A model generated the notes under the pieces. The model was not told where the DNA came from, did not search any database, and worked only from the letters and a program-made list of their open reading frames with translations. DNA of 64,000 bases. Origin: Bacillota bacterium (GTDB lineage Bacteria; Bacillota; SHA-98; UBA4971). Position numbers and translations under genes: made by a program. The stretch lies in the NCBI GenBank assembly GCA_024653485.1, contig JANLFY010000013.1, positions 1 through 64,000 on the forward strand. Direction: 5' to 3'. The stretch's first letter is position 1, and every line of letters begins with the position of its first letter. Positions 45,092 through 55,509 of this stretch are shown in pieces.

Positions 45092-46408
45092 TCATCTGCC
45101 GTTTGCCCGCTTGCAGCCAGGCTGCAGGCTGATTAGCCCCAGCCCAAACGTGCACCCCTTCCCGACGTGAATGTATTCTCCGAGGATCAGCCAGGGCAGA
45201 AAGAACTCAGCGAGGTCTGCGTCACAGAATTCGTAAGTCGCGGTGCCCACGAGTCCGCCCAGCTTCATCCGAGTATCCTGGCGGCTCGAGTACCTCTCCC
45301 AATCCACCCACCGCGCATCTTGTGCTGCCAGCTCAACAAGCTCTGCCCGCGCGATGAACCCACGGAAGTCCATGTCAAGCCGCGTTCCGTGGTGGAAGTA
45401 CAACAGAGATGACGCTCGTCGGAGCAAGCTGCGCATCAAGACATGGAACTCGGGTCGGTCCTCGAGGCCACCCTGAAACTTGAGGCGTGTCATTGTACGA
45501 AACACCACGGTTACGCGTGGGGGAGCGCAGGAGGGATCGGACTCGCAAGAGCCACGAGACTCGGCGGCGGCCGGGCAAGCAGAAGTCCCGCCGAGGACGG
45601 GAGAAGCGGACTCAGAGTCGGAGACGACCATGGGTCCAGAGGTGGTCGACGGTCGTCCGCCTTCCGGCCCCCGGTCAGATGCCTGACGAAGCCGTCTAGA
45701 GATGCCTCTCGCCGTCTCCACGATGTCGGCCCATGTGACAGCCGCGTCTCGCATATACACCTTGTTGGCCTTTCCGTCAAACACGAGGGCACGGGGATCG
45801 CTGTTGTCACTGTGTCCCGCACCATCCGTACCACAAGCACGGTTGTCTTCCTTGGCACAACTTGTGTCGTGGGCAGCGATAGGCCCAGAAGCTGAACCAC
45901 CTGGCTGGAAGCGACGCTCATCGCCGCCGGACTTATCTTGGCTGTGGGGCACCCCCACCGAAGCGTAGACGTTTCTCAAGCGAAACCTTCCACGTCCACG
46001 GCCGATCCCCATTCTCCCGAACTCCTGGAACGCAGCGATGAAGTATGGCAGAAACTCGATCCCCCGCCCTACGAGGACTAACCCCACCGAAAGCTGGTCC
46101 CCCGGCCCGAACTCGCGCTCTTCCGTGAGAGGCGGTTCGAGCACGAAGGGATGGGGCACGTGCTCGAACTTGGCCAACGCTTCCGACCCGTCCATGGGCA
46201 TGGTCTCGAAGACGTATGCGTATGGGCAAGGGGCCTTCAGGACGCAGTCGCGACAGTCTGCTCTGCCGGCGGAGCAGGCAATCCTCCTGAAGGCCGTCCC
46301 GAAGCCGCCCCTGAGTGTGGACCCCTTATAAGGCGGCAGGAAGAGGTTGTCCACGGCTTCCAGGATGAATTCATAGCGGGCAAGGCGAAACTCCTCGACG
46401 CCCTTCAC
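45092..46408 (-). CDS. cas6: CRISPR pre-crRNA endoribonuclease Cas6
   Basis: A 438-residue Cas6 of the RAMP superfamily, which cuts the CRISPR transcript within repeats. The N-terminal ferredoxin-like fold has LPPYKGSTLRGGFGTAFRRI and a Cys group (CSAGRADCRDCVLKAPC). It then has HPFVLEPPL and GRMGIGRGRGRFRL. The C-terminal fold has TRLKFQGGLEDRPEFHVLMRSLLRR, DTRMKLGG and the glycine-rich GEYIHVGKGCTFGLGLI. About 100 residues between the two folds are low complexity. Start is GTG 46408 with AAGGGGGC upstream; a longer frame to 46654 exists. No cas1, cas2 or effector genes are in the window. Confidence 0.88.
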   Translation of the reverse strand: MKGVEEFRLARYEFILEAVDNLFLPPYKGSTLRGGFGTAFRRIACSAGRADCRDCVLKAPCPYAYVFETMPMDGSEALAKFEHVPHPFVLEPPLTEEREFGPGDQLSVGLVLVGRGIEFLPYFIAAFQEFGRMGIGRGRGRFRLRNVYASVGVPHSQDKSGGDERRFQPGGSASGPIAAHDTSCAKEDNRACGTDGAGHSDNSDPRALVFDGKANKVYMRDAAVTWADIVETARGISRRLRQASDRGPEGGRPSTTSGPMVVSDSESASPVLGGTSACPAAAESRGSCESDPSCAPPRVTVVFRTMTRLKFQGGLEDRPEFHVLMRSLLRRASSLLYFHHGTRLDMDFRGFIARAELVELAAQDARWVDWERYSSRQDTRMKLGGLVGTATYEFCDADLAEFFLPWLILGEYIHVGKGCTFGLGLISLQPGCKRANGR

Positions 46409-46654
46409 CTGGGCGCCCCCTTTGCGTGTCTGTGTGGACGCTTCTGTGTAGACGATCAAGCTCGAAACTGCACAAGCGCAGCCCACCATCACGGACCGGA
46501 CATTCCGTGCATGCATGCGCACTGACTGCCGGCGAGGCGGTTCCTCAACCTCGGAGTGTCCTGCGCACAGCTCATTTAGAGCTTCCCGTTCGCGGATCGC
46601 GCTGGCGCAGCCACCTAGCTTCGCGGGCCACGCCTGCAATTTGTCGTGCGGCAC

Positions 46655-47200
46655 TAGTGCGGATGTGAGAGAAGCAAAGGCTCACGTCAGTGCGACATAC
46701 TCGCGATTCATATTGCGGCGGCCATCGAGCGGGTATTGACACGTGCCGACGTATCCGCGGGAATGAGCTGTTTCTTGCGACGCCTGCGTGCGCCGGTTGC
46801 ACACTTCGACACGATGTCTACGGTTCCTGCCTGTTCCGACCGCCAGCATTCGGAGATCGACACGATTTCGCCGCTGAAACGTTGAGGAAGCTGGGCGAGC
46901 TCGCGAGCAGTCTCGCTAGCTAGACCGTCCGCCGCCAGCTACAGTGCAAAGGCGCTCGCGGTGTTTGAGGGCGTTGTTGCTCACACGAGGGGTACTGCGG
47001 AGATCCGGCTACGGGCTTCGCGGCCGGGTCCGGCGGAGCAGCGTCTGCTCGGAGCGCTGCCATTGAGTGGAACGCCAGGAGTGCAACGCCAGCACCGAGA
47101 GGCTGCTGAAAACCCGAAGATGAGCTGCGCACTCTTGCGTACCGAGTCCCATGAGGGCACACGTGCCGAGTGGCACAAGGTCCGTAGTGGGGGCTGATGG
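46655..47200. other. Intergenic, no gene assigned
   Basis: About 550 bp upstream of cas6. A plus-strand frame at 46690..46923 has several cysteines but I do not recognise it. No Cas effector remnants are seen. Confidence 0.4.
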
Positions 47201-47797
47201 TCACGGAAAGACAATGTCTACACTCAAGCTAAACCCAGGCAGGATAGGACTTATCAGCGCCGAACCAGGACCGTACACGCCCGCGGTTGGCAAGTCCCCG
47301 CTTGTGAGCGTCGCGACCTCAATGCTTCGGCTCTCGGGGTCCGCCAGCCATAGCTCGCGTATCCCGAATCGCCCGTACGTCTGGCGTTTGATTCCGCGGT
47401 CCCATCCGACTGTTCCAGGCGAGAGAACCTCCACCACAAGGTCGGGAGGGCCCAAGATGTGTGCAGCTTTGACGATTTCGATGCGATCCTTCGACACGTA
47501 AAGGAGGTCCGGCTGCACCACGTCATGTTCGCTGAGAACGACATCAAGGGGTGCAAAGTACACCTTGCCGAGCCCGCGGTCCTCTATCCACTCCACGAGG
47601 GCCCTATAGAGGCGCTTCGCGATCTCCTGATGAACCACGCTCGGCGATGGTACCACCCTGAGCGCACCCCCGATCAGCTCGTACCGCTGCTGCCCGGGTG
47701 GAATCTCGCAATAGTCAGAGTATGTAAGGCGTAGAGAAGGCGCAACGGGCGAAACATAGTCCACCGCGACCTCCCGTACGTTATCCGGTTTCGCCAC
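47201..47797 (-). CDS. Uma2-family (DUF820) PD-(D/E)XK nuclease-like protein
   Basis: A 198-residue protein of the Uma2/DUF820 family, which has a restriction-endonuclease-like fold and is often found in many copies in filamentous or mobile-element-rich genomes. Conserved parts are LTYSDYCEIP...YELIGGALRVVPSPSVVHQEI, then DVVLSEHDVVQPDLLYVSKDR and PPDLVVEVLSPGT, in which D(V)VQPDL and VVEVLSP are the metal-site strands. The GTG at 47797 has GGAGGGG 7 bp upstream, so it is chosen over the earlier ATG at 47860. Function in vivo is unknown. Confidence 0.88.
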   Translation of the reverse strand: MAKPDNVREVAVDYVSPVAPSLRLTYSDYCEIPPGQQRYELIGGALRVVPSPSVVHQEIAKRLYRALVEWIEDRGLGKVYFAPLDVVLSEHDVVQPDLLYVSKDRIEIVKAAHILGPPDLVVEVLSPGTVGWDRGIKRQTYGRFGIRELWLADPESRSIEVATLTSGDLPTAGVYGPGSALISPILPGFSLSVDIVFP

Positions 47798-47860
47798 GCT
47801 TTCCCCTCCAGACGAACCTGATGGTATGGCGTCGGCCTGGTCCCGGCTTGATTGTATCAT

Positions 47861-48321
47861 GCCGGCACTTGCGCCGCCATCCCCCGTTGTGGTGAGGTGC
47901 GTGTCAAGACCAGTGGGGCAGTCTTCCCCTTGATTTGAGGTTTACATTCTTGTTGAAAACCTTGTCACACGACACGAAGGCCGCGGCTTGCGTAGCCCTA
48001 TCGTAGGGCGCCTCGACGGTGCAGGCTATGTAGAGTAGCCTGCTTGCGGTCTCGGCGCTGCGGTCTTGGCGCGCCGCAATCCTTCAGGTATCGATGGCCA
48101 AGCTACGTACAACGCGTGCCAGCCAGAATGACCCAGAGGGGGCATTGCTCTTGGACGCATGTGCGTCACGGGCGCCGACTTTGACGCTGGGACCCCATCT
48201 ACACCACTTGCAGGGTCACGACGCCTCCGAGCTCCACCCGACTGTCCAGTCGGAGCGTAGGGTTCCCCCTGTCCCGCCCCGCGGACGAGACCGAGACGCG
48301 TCGCGCTTCCATAGTTGCCGA
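47861..48321. other. Intergenic, no gene assigned
   Basis: About 460 bp between the Uma2 gene and the GH13 gene. A minus-strand open frame crosses it but has no recognisable features. The short stretch 47900-47985 is less GC-rich than its surroundings and could be the relic of an inserted element, but nothing diagnostic is seen. Confidence 0.35.
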
Positions 48322-49836
48322 CTATGCAGTAAGAACTAGGCACGTCCCCGAGGGAGGCAGGACAAGACGGGCGCGGCTGGAGTCGATTCTGCACTCGTGC
48401 CCGGGCACGGGGCTGTGCCAGGTTTCGAGAGGTCGAAAACACATCATGTCGGGCAGGCGCACCTCGAGCCTCTCCTGTTGAAATCCTGCGTTCAGCGCGA
48501 CCAGCACAGCGTCCTCTTGCCACCTGCGCACGAACACAAGCACACGGCCACTGACGATCAGAAGACGGAAGTCCCCGCGCCTGAGGGCTGGGTGCTGATG
48601 CCTCGCGCGCATGAGAGCACGGCACGATTCGTAGATGTGCATGTTCCATTTGTCCCGCGACCAAGGCATCGCGCCGCGGCACCCGGGGTCGTTGCCGCCC
48701 GTGAGGCCGATCTCGTCGCCATAGTACAGCATCGGCACCCCCACATCAGTGAGCAGAAGGGCCAGGGCCTGCACTGCTTTCCCTACCTGCCCTCTGCACA
48801 CGGTGAGAAGGCGCGGCGTGTCATGGCTCCCGAGGAGGTTCACCATGGTTTCGCTTGCCGCCCCGTAAGCTCGTCGCAGCGAGTAGAGCTCGCGGACGAA
48901 AGTCCGGGCGTCGACGCACTGCGTGACGAGGAACCTCAGAACGATGTCGCGCCACCGATAGTTCATCGCTGAGTCAAACTGGTCCCCGCGCAGCCACGGC
49001 GCAGCGTCCCCCCAGAGCTCGCCGAACAGGAACGCCTCGGGCTTCAGGCTCTTCACCGCCGCGCGAAAGGACCGCCAGAACGAATGGGGGATCTCCCAGG
49101 GCATGTCCAGGCGCCAGCCATCGATATCGGCAGTTCTGAGCCAATGTACTCCCACGCGGCAAAGAAAGTCCTGCACCTCAGGGTCCTCCGCGTTGAGCTT
49201 GGGCATCGAGGCAAGGCCGCCGCATGCGCGGTAATTGGGCCGAGGTCTCCGCCTTACCGGGAAACCATCTATCTTGAACCAGCGCCTGTATGGCGACGCT
49301 TCGCCCCTTGCAAGGACGTCCTGGAACGCCGGGTGTCCGTCTCCTACGTGAGCGAACACGGCATCGAGAATGAGGCGCATCCCGCGGGCGTGCAGGCGGC
49401 GGGCAAGGTCTGCCAAGACAGCGTCGGTTCCGAAGGCAGGGTCAACGCGGAAGTGGTCGACCGTGTCATACTTGTGATTGGACGGAGCGGCGAATACCGG
49501 CGTTAGATAGAGGCAGGTGACGCCGAGGTCGTCCAGGTAGTCCAGGCGGTCGATTATCCCCTGAAGATCGCCGCCATAGAAATTCCCGCGGCTCGGGAGA
49601 CCGGTCCAGGAACACGCGTTGCCGGGGTCGTTAATCGGATCGCCGTTGCTGAAGCGCTCAGGGAACACCTCATAAATGATGGAGTCTTTCACCCAGTCTG
49701 GTGCGCGATCACAGGCTTGGTCTCGCGTTTCGCCAGGCGCCCAGACGAGCGGGCGGTCTCCCTCGCGGTCTGGTGCGTGATCTGACGCGCCGTCTGGCTC
49801 TGGCACAGAACTGATGAACTGCAGACGATTGCTCAT
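48322..49836 (-). CDS. GH13 alpha-amylase-family glycosidase (cyclomaltodextrinase/neopullulanase-like)
   Basis: A 504-residue alpha-glucan hydrolase. After a low-complexity N-terminus (about 1-45) the barrel begins WVKDSIIYEVFPERFSNGD. Conserved GH13 regions are DAVFAHVGDGH (region I), GWRLDMPWEI with the nucleophile Asp (II), LFGELWGD with the acid/base Glu (III) and LLGSHDTPR with the transition-state Asp (IV). It lacks the N-terminal CBM34 domain of full neopullulanases and has no signal peptide, so it is probably a cytosolic maltodextrin-degrading enzyme. AAGGAG precedes the ATG at 49836. It is next to a broken sugar permease gene. Confidence 0.92.
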   Translation of the reverse strand: MSNRLQFISSVPEPDGASDHAPDREGDRPLVWAPGETRDQACDRAPDWVKDSIIYEVFPERFSNGDPINDPGNACSWTGLPSRGNFYGGDLQGIIDRLDYLDDLGVTCLYLTPVFAAPSNHKYDTVDHFRVDPAFGTDAVLADLARRLHARGMRLILDAVFAHVGDGHPAFQDVLARGEASPYRRWFKIDGFPVRRRPRPNYRACGGLASMPKLNAEDPEVQDFLCRVGVHWLRTADIDGWRLDMPWEIPHSFWRSFRAAVKSLKPEAFLFGELWGDAAPWLRGDQFDSAMNYRWRDIVLRFLVTQCVDARTFVRELYSLRRAYGAASETMVNLLGSHDTPRLLTVCRGQVGKAVQALALLLTDVGVPMLYYGDEIGLTGGNDPGCRGAMPWSRDKWNMHIYESCRALMRARHQHPALRRGDFRLLIVSGRVLVFVRRWQEDAVLVALNAGFQQERLEVRLPDMMCFRPLETWHSPVPGHECRIDSSRARLVLPPSGTCLVLTA

Positions 49837-49849
49837 CCAACTACTCCTT

Positions 49850-50125
49850 CTACCCTTTCAGCCCCGATGTGGCCATTCCCTTGACGAGGTGCGATTGAGC
49901 AAGCATGAACAAGAGAATCGCCGGGATCGTGCTCGTGACGACACCCGCCATGAGCTTGACCCACTGCGTCCCGTATTTGCCCATGAAGACCTGCAGACCA
50001 ACCTGAATGGTATACATTTCCGGAGACCGGCTGACGATCATCGGCCACAGGAAGTCGTTCCACGAGAACAGGAACGCGAACACCGCGAGTGTAGCTACAA
50101 CAGGTCGTGAGAGCGGCAAGACCAC
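49850..50125 (-). pseudogene. C-terminal fragment of a MalG-type sugar ABC permease
   Basis: Only the last 91 codons remain: LPLSRPVVATLAVFAFLFSWNDFLWPMIV, then GVVTSTIPAILLFMLAQSHLVKGMATSGLKG, the clear C-terminus of a MalG-like permease. The N-terminal two thirds, including most membrane segments and the EAA helix, are missing. The sequence to the right is the upstream region of the divergent sugar kinase. The fragment ends 14 bp before the GH13 gene, so a maltodextrin uptake operon has been cut by a deletion or insertion whose edge is near 50125. Confidence 0.85.
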
Positions 50126-50199
50126 CCTCCAACTTCGGAACTCTTGCTTGGTGGACTTGGCGCGGATAGACTAGAATGTACATGAAGGAGGTCCACGGA

Positions 50200-51888
50200 A
50201 TGGCCAGTTCTTCCAGGTACAGCAAGCCCTACCTACTTGGGATCGACGTCGGGACAACGCACATCAAGGCCGTGGTGTTCGATGAGGCTGGCGTGGAAGC
50301 GGCGAGATGTTCGACCGACACACCCTCTCTGCCGGGGAACGGCTCCGGTCACGTGGTATGGGATCCGGAAGCCATTTGGGAAGCGGTCGCCTCTGTCACA
50401 CGCAGAGCGCTCAAGACGCTCGGGTCAGAGGCGCAGGAGATGGCCCGAAGCGGCGAGGCCCAACCCCGTCCCCCCCAGGACCCTTCATGTCGGACTTCAT
50501 CCTCTGGAGTGCGCCCCGAGATCGTCGGCGTCGCCGTTGCGAGCGTCGGGGAATCGGGAGTTCCGCTCGACCGCGAAGGCCGCCCGCTCTATCCGATTAT
50601 CGCCTGGTTCGACCCGCGAACGGCGCCCCAGGCAGCATGGTGGGCTCGGGAGATCGGCCAGGAACGCACGCGCGCTATCACTGGACTGTCAGTCAAGTCC
50701 ATATACTCGGCCCTCAAGATCCTTTGGCTCTTCGAGAACGTGAGTGGGCTCAGGGAAGCGATCGACGCATGGTTGCCGGTGTCGAGCTACGTGGCGTATA
50801 GGCTGACCGGAGGAACCGGAGGCGTCGGCAGCGCCGCCGGCGCCACCGGCCGTCCCGCCGACAGGGAACGCGTCCGCCCCTCGGACTACTTGGTGGACTT
50901 CTCGCAGGCCTCGCGGACCCTCCTCTTCGACCAGACGAAGCTCGATTGGTCGTGCGACCTGGCCGAAGCGGCGGGAATCCCCGCGCGTATATTGCCGCGC
51001 GCCGTCCCCAGCGGCACCCCGGCAGGCTACGTCAGCCGCGAGACCGCTCTTGCCACAGGTCTCCCCGCTGGCGTGCCGGTGTTCATGGGCGGTCACGACC
51101 ACGTGTGTGGAGCGCTCGCGGTCGGCGCCACGAGGCCCGGCATCCTCCTGGACTCGTGCGGCACAGCCGAGAGCATCCTCACGTCTTGCCCGGACGCGTC
51201 GGTCCTTCGGACGGTCTGCGGGAACGGCTTTTCCCTGGGTCACCACGTGGTCGAGGGCATGCGCTATGCCATGGGCGGCCTGCTCGCGTCGGGCGGAGCC
51301 GTAGAGTGGTTCATGCGCGAGTTCCTCGAACCCGAGCCCGGCGCGTCGTATGAGCGCCTCACGGAGCTTGCGCGCCGTTCCGAGCCGGGCGCGGGCGGGG
51401 TTGTGTTCGTCCCACGCCTTCTCGGAAGCGGGCCCCCGACCCGCGACGAGCGGGCGACCGGAGCCTTCGCGCGACTGAGGCCGGGCGCGACGCGAGCGGA
51501 CTTCGCGAGGTCAGTGTTCGAAGGCCTCAGTTTCGAGCTCCGGACAGCCATCAAGGCAATGGAGGCCGCCCTCGGCACCCCGGTATCGAGCGTGGTCGCC
51601 ACGGGCGGCGGCGTGAGGAACGATCTCTGGCTTGCCATCAAAGCGAGCGTCCTTGGCATGCCTATCGAGGTGCCCGAGGTAACCGAGGCTGCGGCGCTTG
51701 GGGCCGCGCTCCTCGCGGGCATCGGGTGTGGGATGTACCGGGACGTAGGCGACGCGCTCGCGCGAACCCTCCGTATCGCTCGCCGGGCGGAGCCCGACGA
51801 ATCTCTGCGCGAACTGTACGAAGACGCCTACTCCATCTACTGCTCGGTCAGCGACGCGCTGCATCGCGTGGACGCGGCGCTTCGGTAG
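50200..51888 (+). CDS. FGGY-family carbohydrate kinase (xylulokinase-like)
   Basis: A 562-residue sugar kinase of the FGGY family. The N-terminal ATPase fold starts LGIDVGTTHIKAVVFDEAG, the sugar-binding region is AVASVGESGVPLDREGRPLYPIIAWFDPR, and the C-terminal signature region has GGHDHVCGALAVGATRPG and GGGVRNDLWLAIKASVLGMPIEVPE. Two low-complexity inserts lie at about residues 85-105 and 205-225. The ATG at 50200 with AAGGAGG 7 bp upstream is preferred to the one at 50176. Its stop codon directly abuts the stop codon of convergent carB. The exact sugar cannot be inferred. Confidence 0.9.
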   Translation: MASSSRYSKPYLLGIDVGTTHIKAVVFDEAGVEAARCSTDTPSLPGNGSGHVVWDPEAIWEAVASVTRRALKTLGSEAQEMARSGEAQPRPPQDPSCRTSSSGVRPEIVGVAVASVGESGVPLDREGRPLYPIIAWFDPRTAPQAAWWAREIGQERTRAITGLSVKSIYSALKILWLFENVSGLREAIDAWLPVSSYVAYRLTGGTGGVGSAAGATGRPADRERVRPSDYLVDFSQASRTLLFDQTKLDWSCDLAEAAGIPARILPRAVPSGTPAGYVSRETALATGLPAGVPVFMGGHDHVCGALAVGATRPGILLDSCGTAESILTSCPDASVLRTVCGNGFSLGHHVVEGMRYAMGGLLASGGAVEWFMREFLEPEPGASYERLTELARRSEPGAGGVVFVPRLLGSGPPTRDERATGAFARLRPGATRADFARSVFEGLSFELRTAIKAMEAALGTPVSSVVATGGGVRNDLWLAIKASVLGMPIEVPEVTEAAALGAALLAGIGCGMYRDVGDALARTLRIARRAEPDESLRELYEDAYSIYCSVSDALHRVDAALR

Positions 51889-54800
51889 TCAGCTCGCCGC
51901 GTGCCGCTCCGCATGGGGCCCCGCATGGTGCTCGTGGTGCTCTTGAAGGCTCTTCGCCTGCAGCGACCGAGCCTGCAGGGCTTTGATCCCTTCCACCGCC
52001 GCACGGGCAGCACGGACGGTTGTGATGACCGGCACGCCACGCCTCAGCGCCTCCAGCCTCACATAGTACTCCTCACACGCGGGACCGCGTGCGGACGGCG
52101 TGTTGATGAGGAGGTTCACCTGTCCCCTCCTAATGCACTCAACCGCGGCTGAGGCGCCGCCACCGACGCCGCGTCCGGACTCGCTCGCGGCAGAGTCTCC
52201 TCCACCGCCTTCGCCGCCTTCGACCCTGCCGGTGCCCCCGCCCCCGCCAGCGCGCTCCATTGCCTCGTCTCCGGCGCATCCGGCGCATTCGGCGAGCTCG
52301 ACCGCGATTCCCAAGCTGCGGAGGTACTCCGCGGTCGCTCCATACGAGACCAGCGTGAATCCCAGCGCCGCAAGCTCCCGAGCCACGGGCGCAACAGAGG
52401 CCCGCTCCCACTCGGAGGCAACCACGAGCACGGTGCCGGCCTTGGGCAGCGGCGTCCCCGCCGCCAACTCCGCCTTGGCGAAGGCCGCACCGAACGTCTC
52501 GTCTATTCCCATGACCTCGCCCGTGGAGCGCATTTCCGGGCCGAGCACAATGTCTGTCCCGGGGAACTTGGCGAACGGGAAGACCGCCTCTTTGACCGCC
52601 ACGTGCCTGGGCATAGGATCGCTGACGAGACCGAGCTCGCGGAGGGTCCTCCCGACCATGACCCGCGTGGCGATCCTGGCAAGAGGCACGCCCACCGCCT
52701 TGCTGACGAACGGGACTGTGCGCGAAGCTCTGGGATTCGCCTCCAGGACGTAAACCGTGCCGTCCTTCACCGCGAACTGGACGTTCATAAGCCCCACCAC
52801 GCCCAGAGCGCGAGCGAGCGACCTGGTCTGCCGCTTGATCTCGTCAACACATCCTGGAGAAAGGCCTAGTGGCGGGATGGAACAAGCGCTGTCCCCGGAA
52901 TGGATCCCGGCGTGTTCGATGTGCTCCATGACGCCCCCGATGACCACCTCATCGCCGTCGCATACCGCGTCCACGTCCACCTCGGTGGCTCCCGCGAGGA
53001 AGCTGTCTATCAGGATCACCTGGCCGGGTGCGACTTCCATGGCACGCTCGACGTAGCTCTTGAGGGAAGCGTCGTCTCTCACTACCTCCATGGCCGCGCC
53101 GCCCAGGACGTACGATGGACGGACCAGGACCGGGTAACCCAGCGACCGCGCCACATCGAGCGCGTCGCCGACCGTCCTCGCCACGCCGTGAAGGGGCTGC
53201 TTCAGGCCTAGCTCGTCTGCGAGCTTCGAGAACTTCTCTCGATCCTCCGCCAAGTCGATGCTCCGCGGGGATGTCCCCAAGATCCTGAGCCCAGCGTTTT
53301 CGAGCGCCGACGCCAGCTTGAGCGGGGTCTGTCCGCCGAACTGGACTATGACTCCCCAGGGACGCTCCTCATCCGCGATGTTCAGAACGTCTTCCAACGT
53401 GAGCGGCTCGAAATACAGTCGGTCAGAGATGTCGTAGTCGGTGCTCACAGTCTCAGGATTGCAGTTGACCATGATGACCTCGTAGCCCTCTTGCTTGAGG
53501 GCGAAGGCCGCCTGCACGCAGCAGTAGTCGAACTCAATGCCCTGGCCTATCCTGTTGGGTCCGCTTCCGAGGACCATGACTTTCGGCCGACCCGAGGGCC
53601 TCGCCTCGTCCTCCGTCTCATAAGTGGAGTAGTAATACGGCGTGCGCGCTTCGAACTCCGCCGCGCACGTGTCCACCAGCTTGAAGACGGGACGGATGTC
53701 GTGCTCGAGCCTGTACCGCCTTACGTCGAGCTCGCAAGATCCCGTGAAGGTGGCGAGCTGCTGGTCTGAGAAGCCGCACCGTTTCGCCCGCCGCACGAGA
53801 TCAGGGCCAAGGGCGTCGAGCGCGCCCCCTTCCGCGCGTGCCTTGATCTCCTCCTCAACCTCTGCTATCTCCTTGAGATGCCAGAGGAACCACCTGTCAA
53901 TGCGCGTCAGACTGTACACTTCCTCGATGTCCATCCCCATGCGGAGGGCACGGTACACGTCGAAGATTCTATCGGGGCCCAACACCGCGAGCCTCGAGCG
54001 AAGTTCCGAAAGCCCGTCCTCCTGGTCACACCTGCCGCCCGCGTCACACCGGCCGCCCGCCCGCTGCCCGCGGGGTGCCCCGGTGATGACGCCCGGCGCG
54101 TCGGGATCGCGCCCGTCGGCGGCGTTGAGGCCAAGCGTGGCGCTGCCCTGGTCGAGCGAGCGAATGGCTTTCTGTAATGCCTCCTTGAAGGTCCGGCCGA
54201 TGGCCATGACCTCCCCCACCGACTTCATCTGCGTCGTGAGCGTGCTGTCCCCACCTGGGAACTTGGCGAAGTCCCAGCGGGGGATCTTGACGACACAGTA
54301 GTCTATGGCAGGCTCGAAGGACGCGGGAGTCTCGCGTGTTATGTCGTTCGCTAGCTCATCCAGTGTATAGCCAACGGCGAGCTTGGCGGCGATCTTGGCT
54401 ATGGGGAAGCCCGTGGCCTTCGAAGCGAGCGCGGACGATCTCGACACGCGCGGGTTCATCTCGACTACAACCATGCGTCCGTCCTCGGGACGCACGGCGA
54501 ACTGAATGTTGGAGCCTCCCGTTTGGACTCCTATCTCGCGGATGACGGCGATGGCAGCGCTGCGCATGGCCTGGTATTCGACGTCCGTGAGCGTCTGGGC
54601 CGGCGCGACCGTGATGCTGTCTCCCGTGTGGACGCCCATCGGGTCGAGGTTCTCGATGGAGCAGACGATGACCACGTTGTCGGCGCCGTCCCTCATGACC
54701 TCGAGCTCGTATTCTTTCCAGCCAATCGCCGACTCCTCCACCAGCACCTCATGCACGGGGCTGAGGCTTGTTCCCGTGCTCACGACCTCCGCTAGCTCCC

Positions 54801-55356
54801 TGGCGTTGCGCGCCACACCGCCGCCCGCTCCACCCAGCGTGAACGAAGGACGAACCACAATGGGGTACCCCACGGCCATGGCGAACTCCAGGGCCTCCTC
54901 AACCGAACGCACGCGTCGGCTGCGCAGCACGTCCAGGCCGATGCGGGACATGGCCGACTTGAAGAGCTCCCTGTCCTCGGCCTTCCGAATCGCTTCGAAA
55001 CCCGCCCCGATGAGCTCGATCCCGTGCTTTTCAAGGATGCCGTGTTCATGGAGCTCCACTGCGAGGTTGAGGCCGGTCTGGCCGCCTAGGGTTGGGAGGA
55101 TCGCTGAAGGCCGCTCACGCTCGATGATCCGCTCGAGGACCTCGAAGCAAAGGGGTTCCACGTATGTCCTGTCAGCCATCTCGGGGTCTGTCATGATCGT
55201 AGCGGGATTGCTGTTCACGAGGATCACTCTATAGCCTTCCTCTTTCAGCGCTTTACACGCCTGCGAACCCGAGTAGTCGAACTCACACGCCTGGCCTATG
55301 ACTATCGGACCCGACCCGATGATGAGGATGCTTTCGAGGTCTCGTCTCTTTGGCAT
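51889..55356 (-). CDS. carB: Carbamoyl-phosphate synthase large subunit
   Basis: A 1155-residue large subunit that makes carbamoyl phosphate from bicarbonate, ATP and glutamine-derived ammonia. Both ATP-grasp halves are present: [22 protein letters not shown] and [19 protein letters not shown] open them, and GGSNIQFAV and [12 protein letters not shown] lie inside them. The length exceeds the usual 1060-1080 residues because of two low-complexity insertions, one in the linker at about 430-450 and one Gly/Glu/Ser-rich in the C-terminal allosteric domain at about 1050-1095. The catalytic domains look intact. carA is 150 bp upstream. Confidence 0.97.
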   Translation of the reverse strand: MPKRRDLESILIIGSGPIVIGQACEFDYSGSQACKALKEEGYRVILVNSNPATIMTDPEMADRTYVEPLCFEVLERIIERERPSAILPTLGGQTGLNLAVELHEHGILEKHGIELIGAGFEAIRKAEDRELFKSAMSRIGLDVLRSRRVRSVEEALEFAMAVGYPIVVRPSFTLGGAGGGVARNARELAEVVSTGTSLSPVHEVLVEESAIGWKEYELEVMRDGADNVVIVCSIENLDPMGVHTGDSITVAPAQTLTDVEYQAMRSAAIAVIREIGVQTGGSNIQFAVRPEDGRMVVVEMNPRVSRSSALASKATGFPIAKIAAKLAVGYTLDELANDITRETPASFEPAIDYCVVKIPRWDFAKFPGGDSTLTTQMKSVGEVMAIGRTFKEALQKAIRSLDQGSATLGLNAADGRDPDAPGVITGAPRGQRAGGRCDAGGRCDQEDGLSELRSRLAVLGPDRIFDVYRALRMGMDIEEVYSLTRIDRWFLWHLKEIAEVEEEIKARAEGGALDALGPDLVRRAKRCGFSDQQLATFTGSCELDVRRYRLEHDIRPVFKLVDTCAAEFEARTPYYYSTYETEDEARPSGRPKVMVLGSGPNRIGQGIEFDYCCVQAAFALKQEGYEVIMVNCNPETVSTDYDISDRLYFEPLTLEDVLNIADEERPWGVIVQFGGQTPLKLASALENAGLRILGTSPRSIDLAEDREKFSKLADELGLKQPLHGVARTVGDALDVARSLGYPVLVRPSYVLGGAAMEVVRDDASLKSYVERAMEVAPGQVILIDSFLAGATEVDVDAVCDGDEVVIGGVMEHIEHAGIHSGDSACSIPPLGLSPGCVDEIKRQTRSLARALGVVGLMNVQFAVKDGTVYVLEANPRASRTVPFVSKAVGVPLARIATRVMVGRTLRELGLVSDPMPRHVAVKEAVFPFAKFPGTDIVLGPEMRSTGEVMGIDETFGAAFAKAELAAGTPLPKAGTVLVVASEWERASVAPVARELAALGFTLVSYGATAEYLRSLGIAVELAECAGCAGDEAMERAGGGGGTGRVEGGEGGGGDSAASESGRGVGGGASAAVECIRRGQVNLLINTPSARGPACEEYYVRLEALRRGVPVITTVRAARAAVEGIKALQARSLQAKSLQEHHEHHAGPHAERHAAS

Positions 55357-55509
55357 CTGCCTGCGCCCTCCTTCCGTCTCGCGTACCTTGGTTCGTCAAG
55401 TCCCTCTACGTGCTGCGCGCCTCACCCGTGGCTCATCGCGCCGCCGCGACCGCCGCGACCGCAGGAGACCGCTCGAGACCACCAGAGACCGCAAGAGACC
55501 GCGGGTCGC

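Noticed and set aside
48026-48682. Minus-strand open frame of 218 codons next to the GH13 gene
   Set aside because: It overlaps the GH13 coding region in another frame, has Arg/Pro/Ala-rich composition and no family resemblance.
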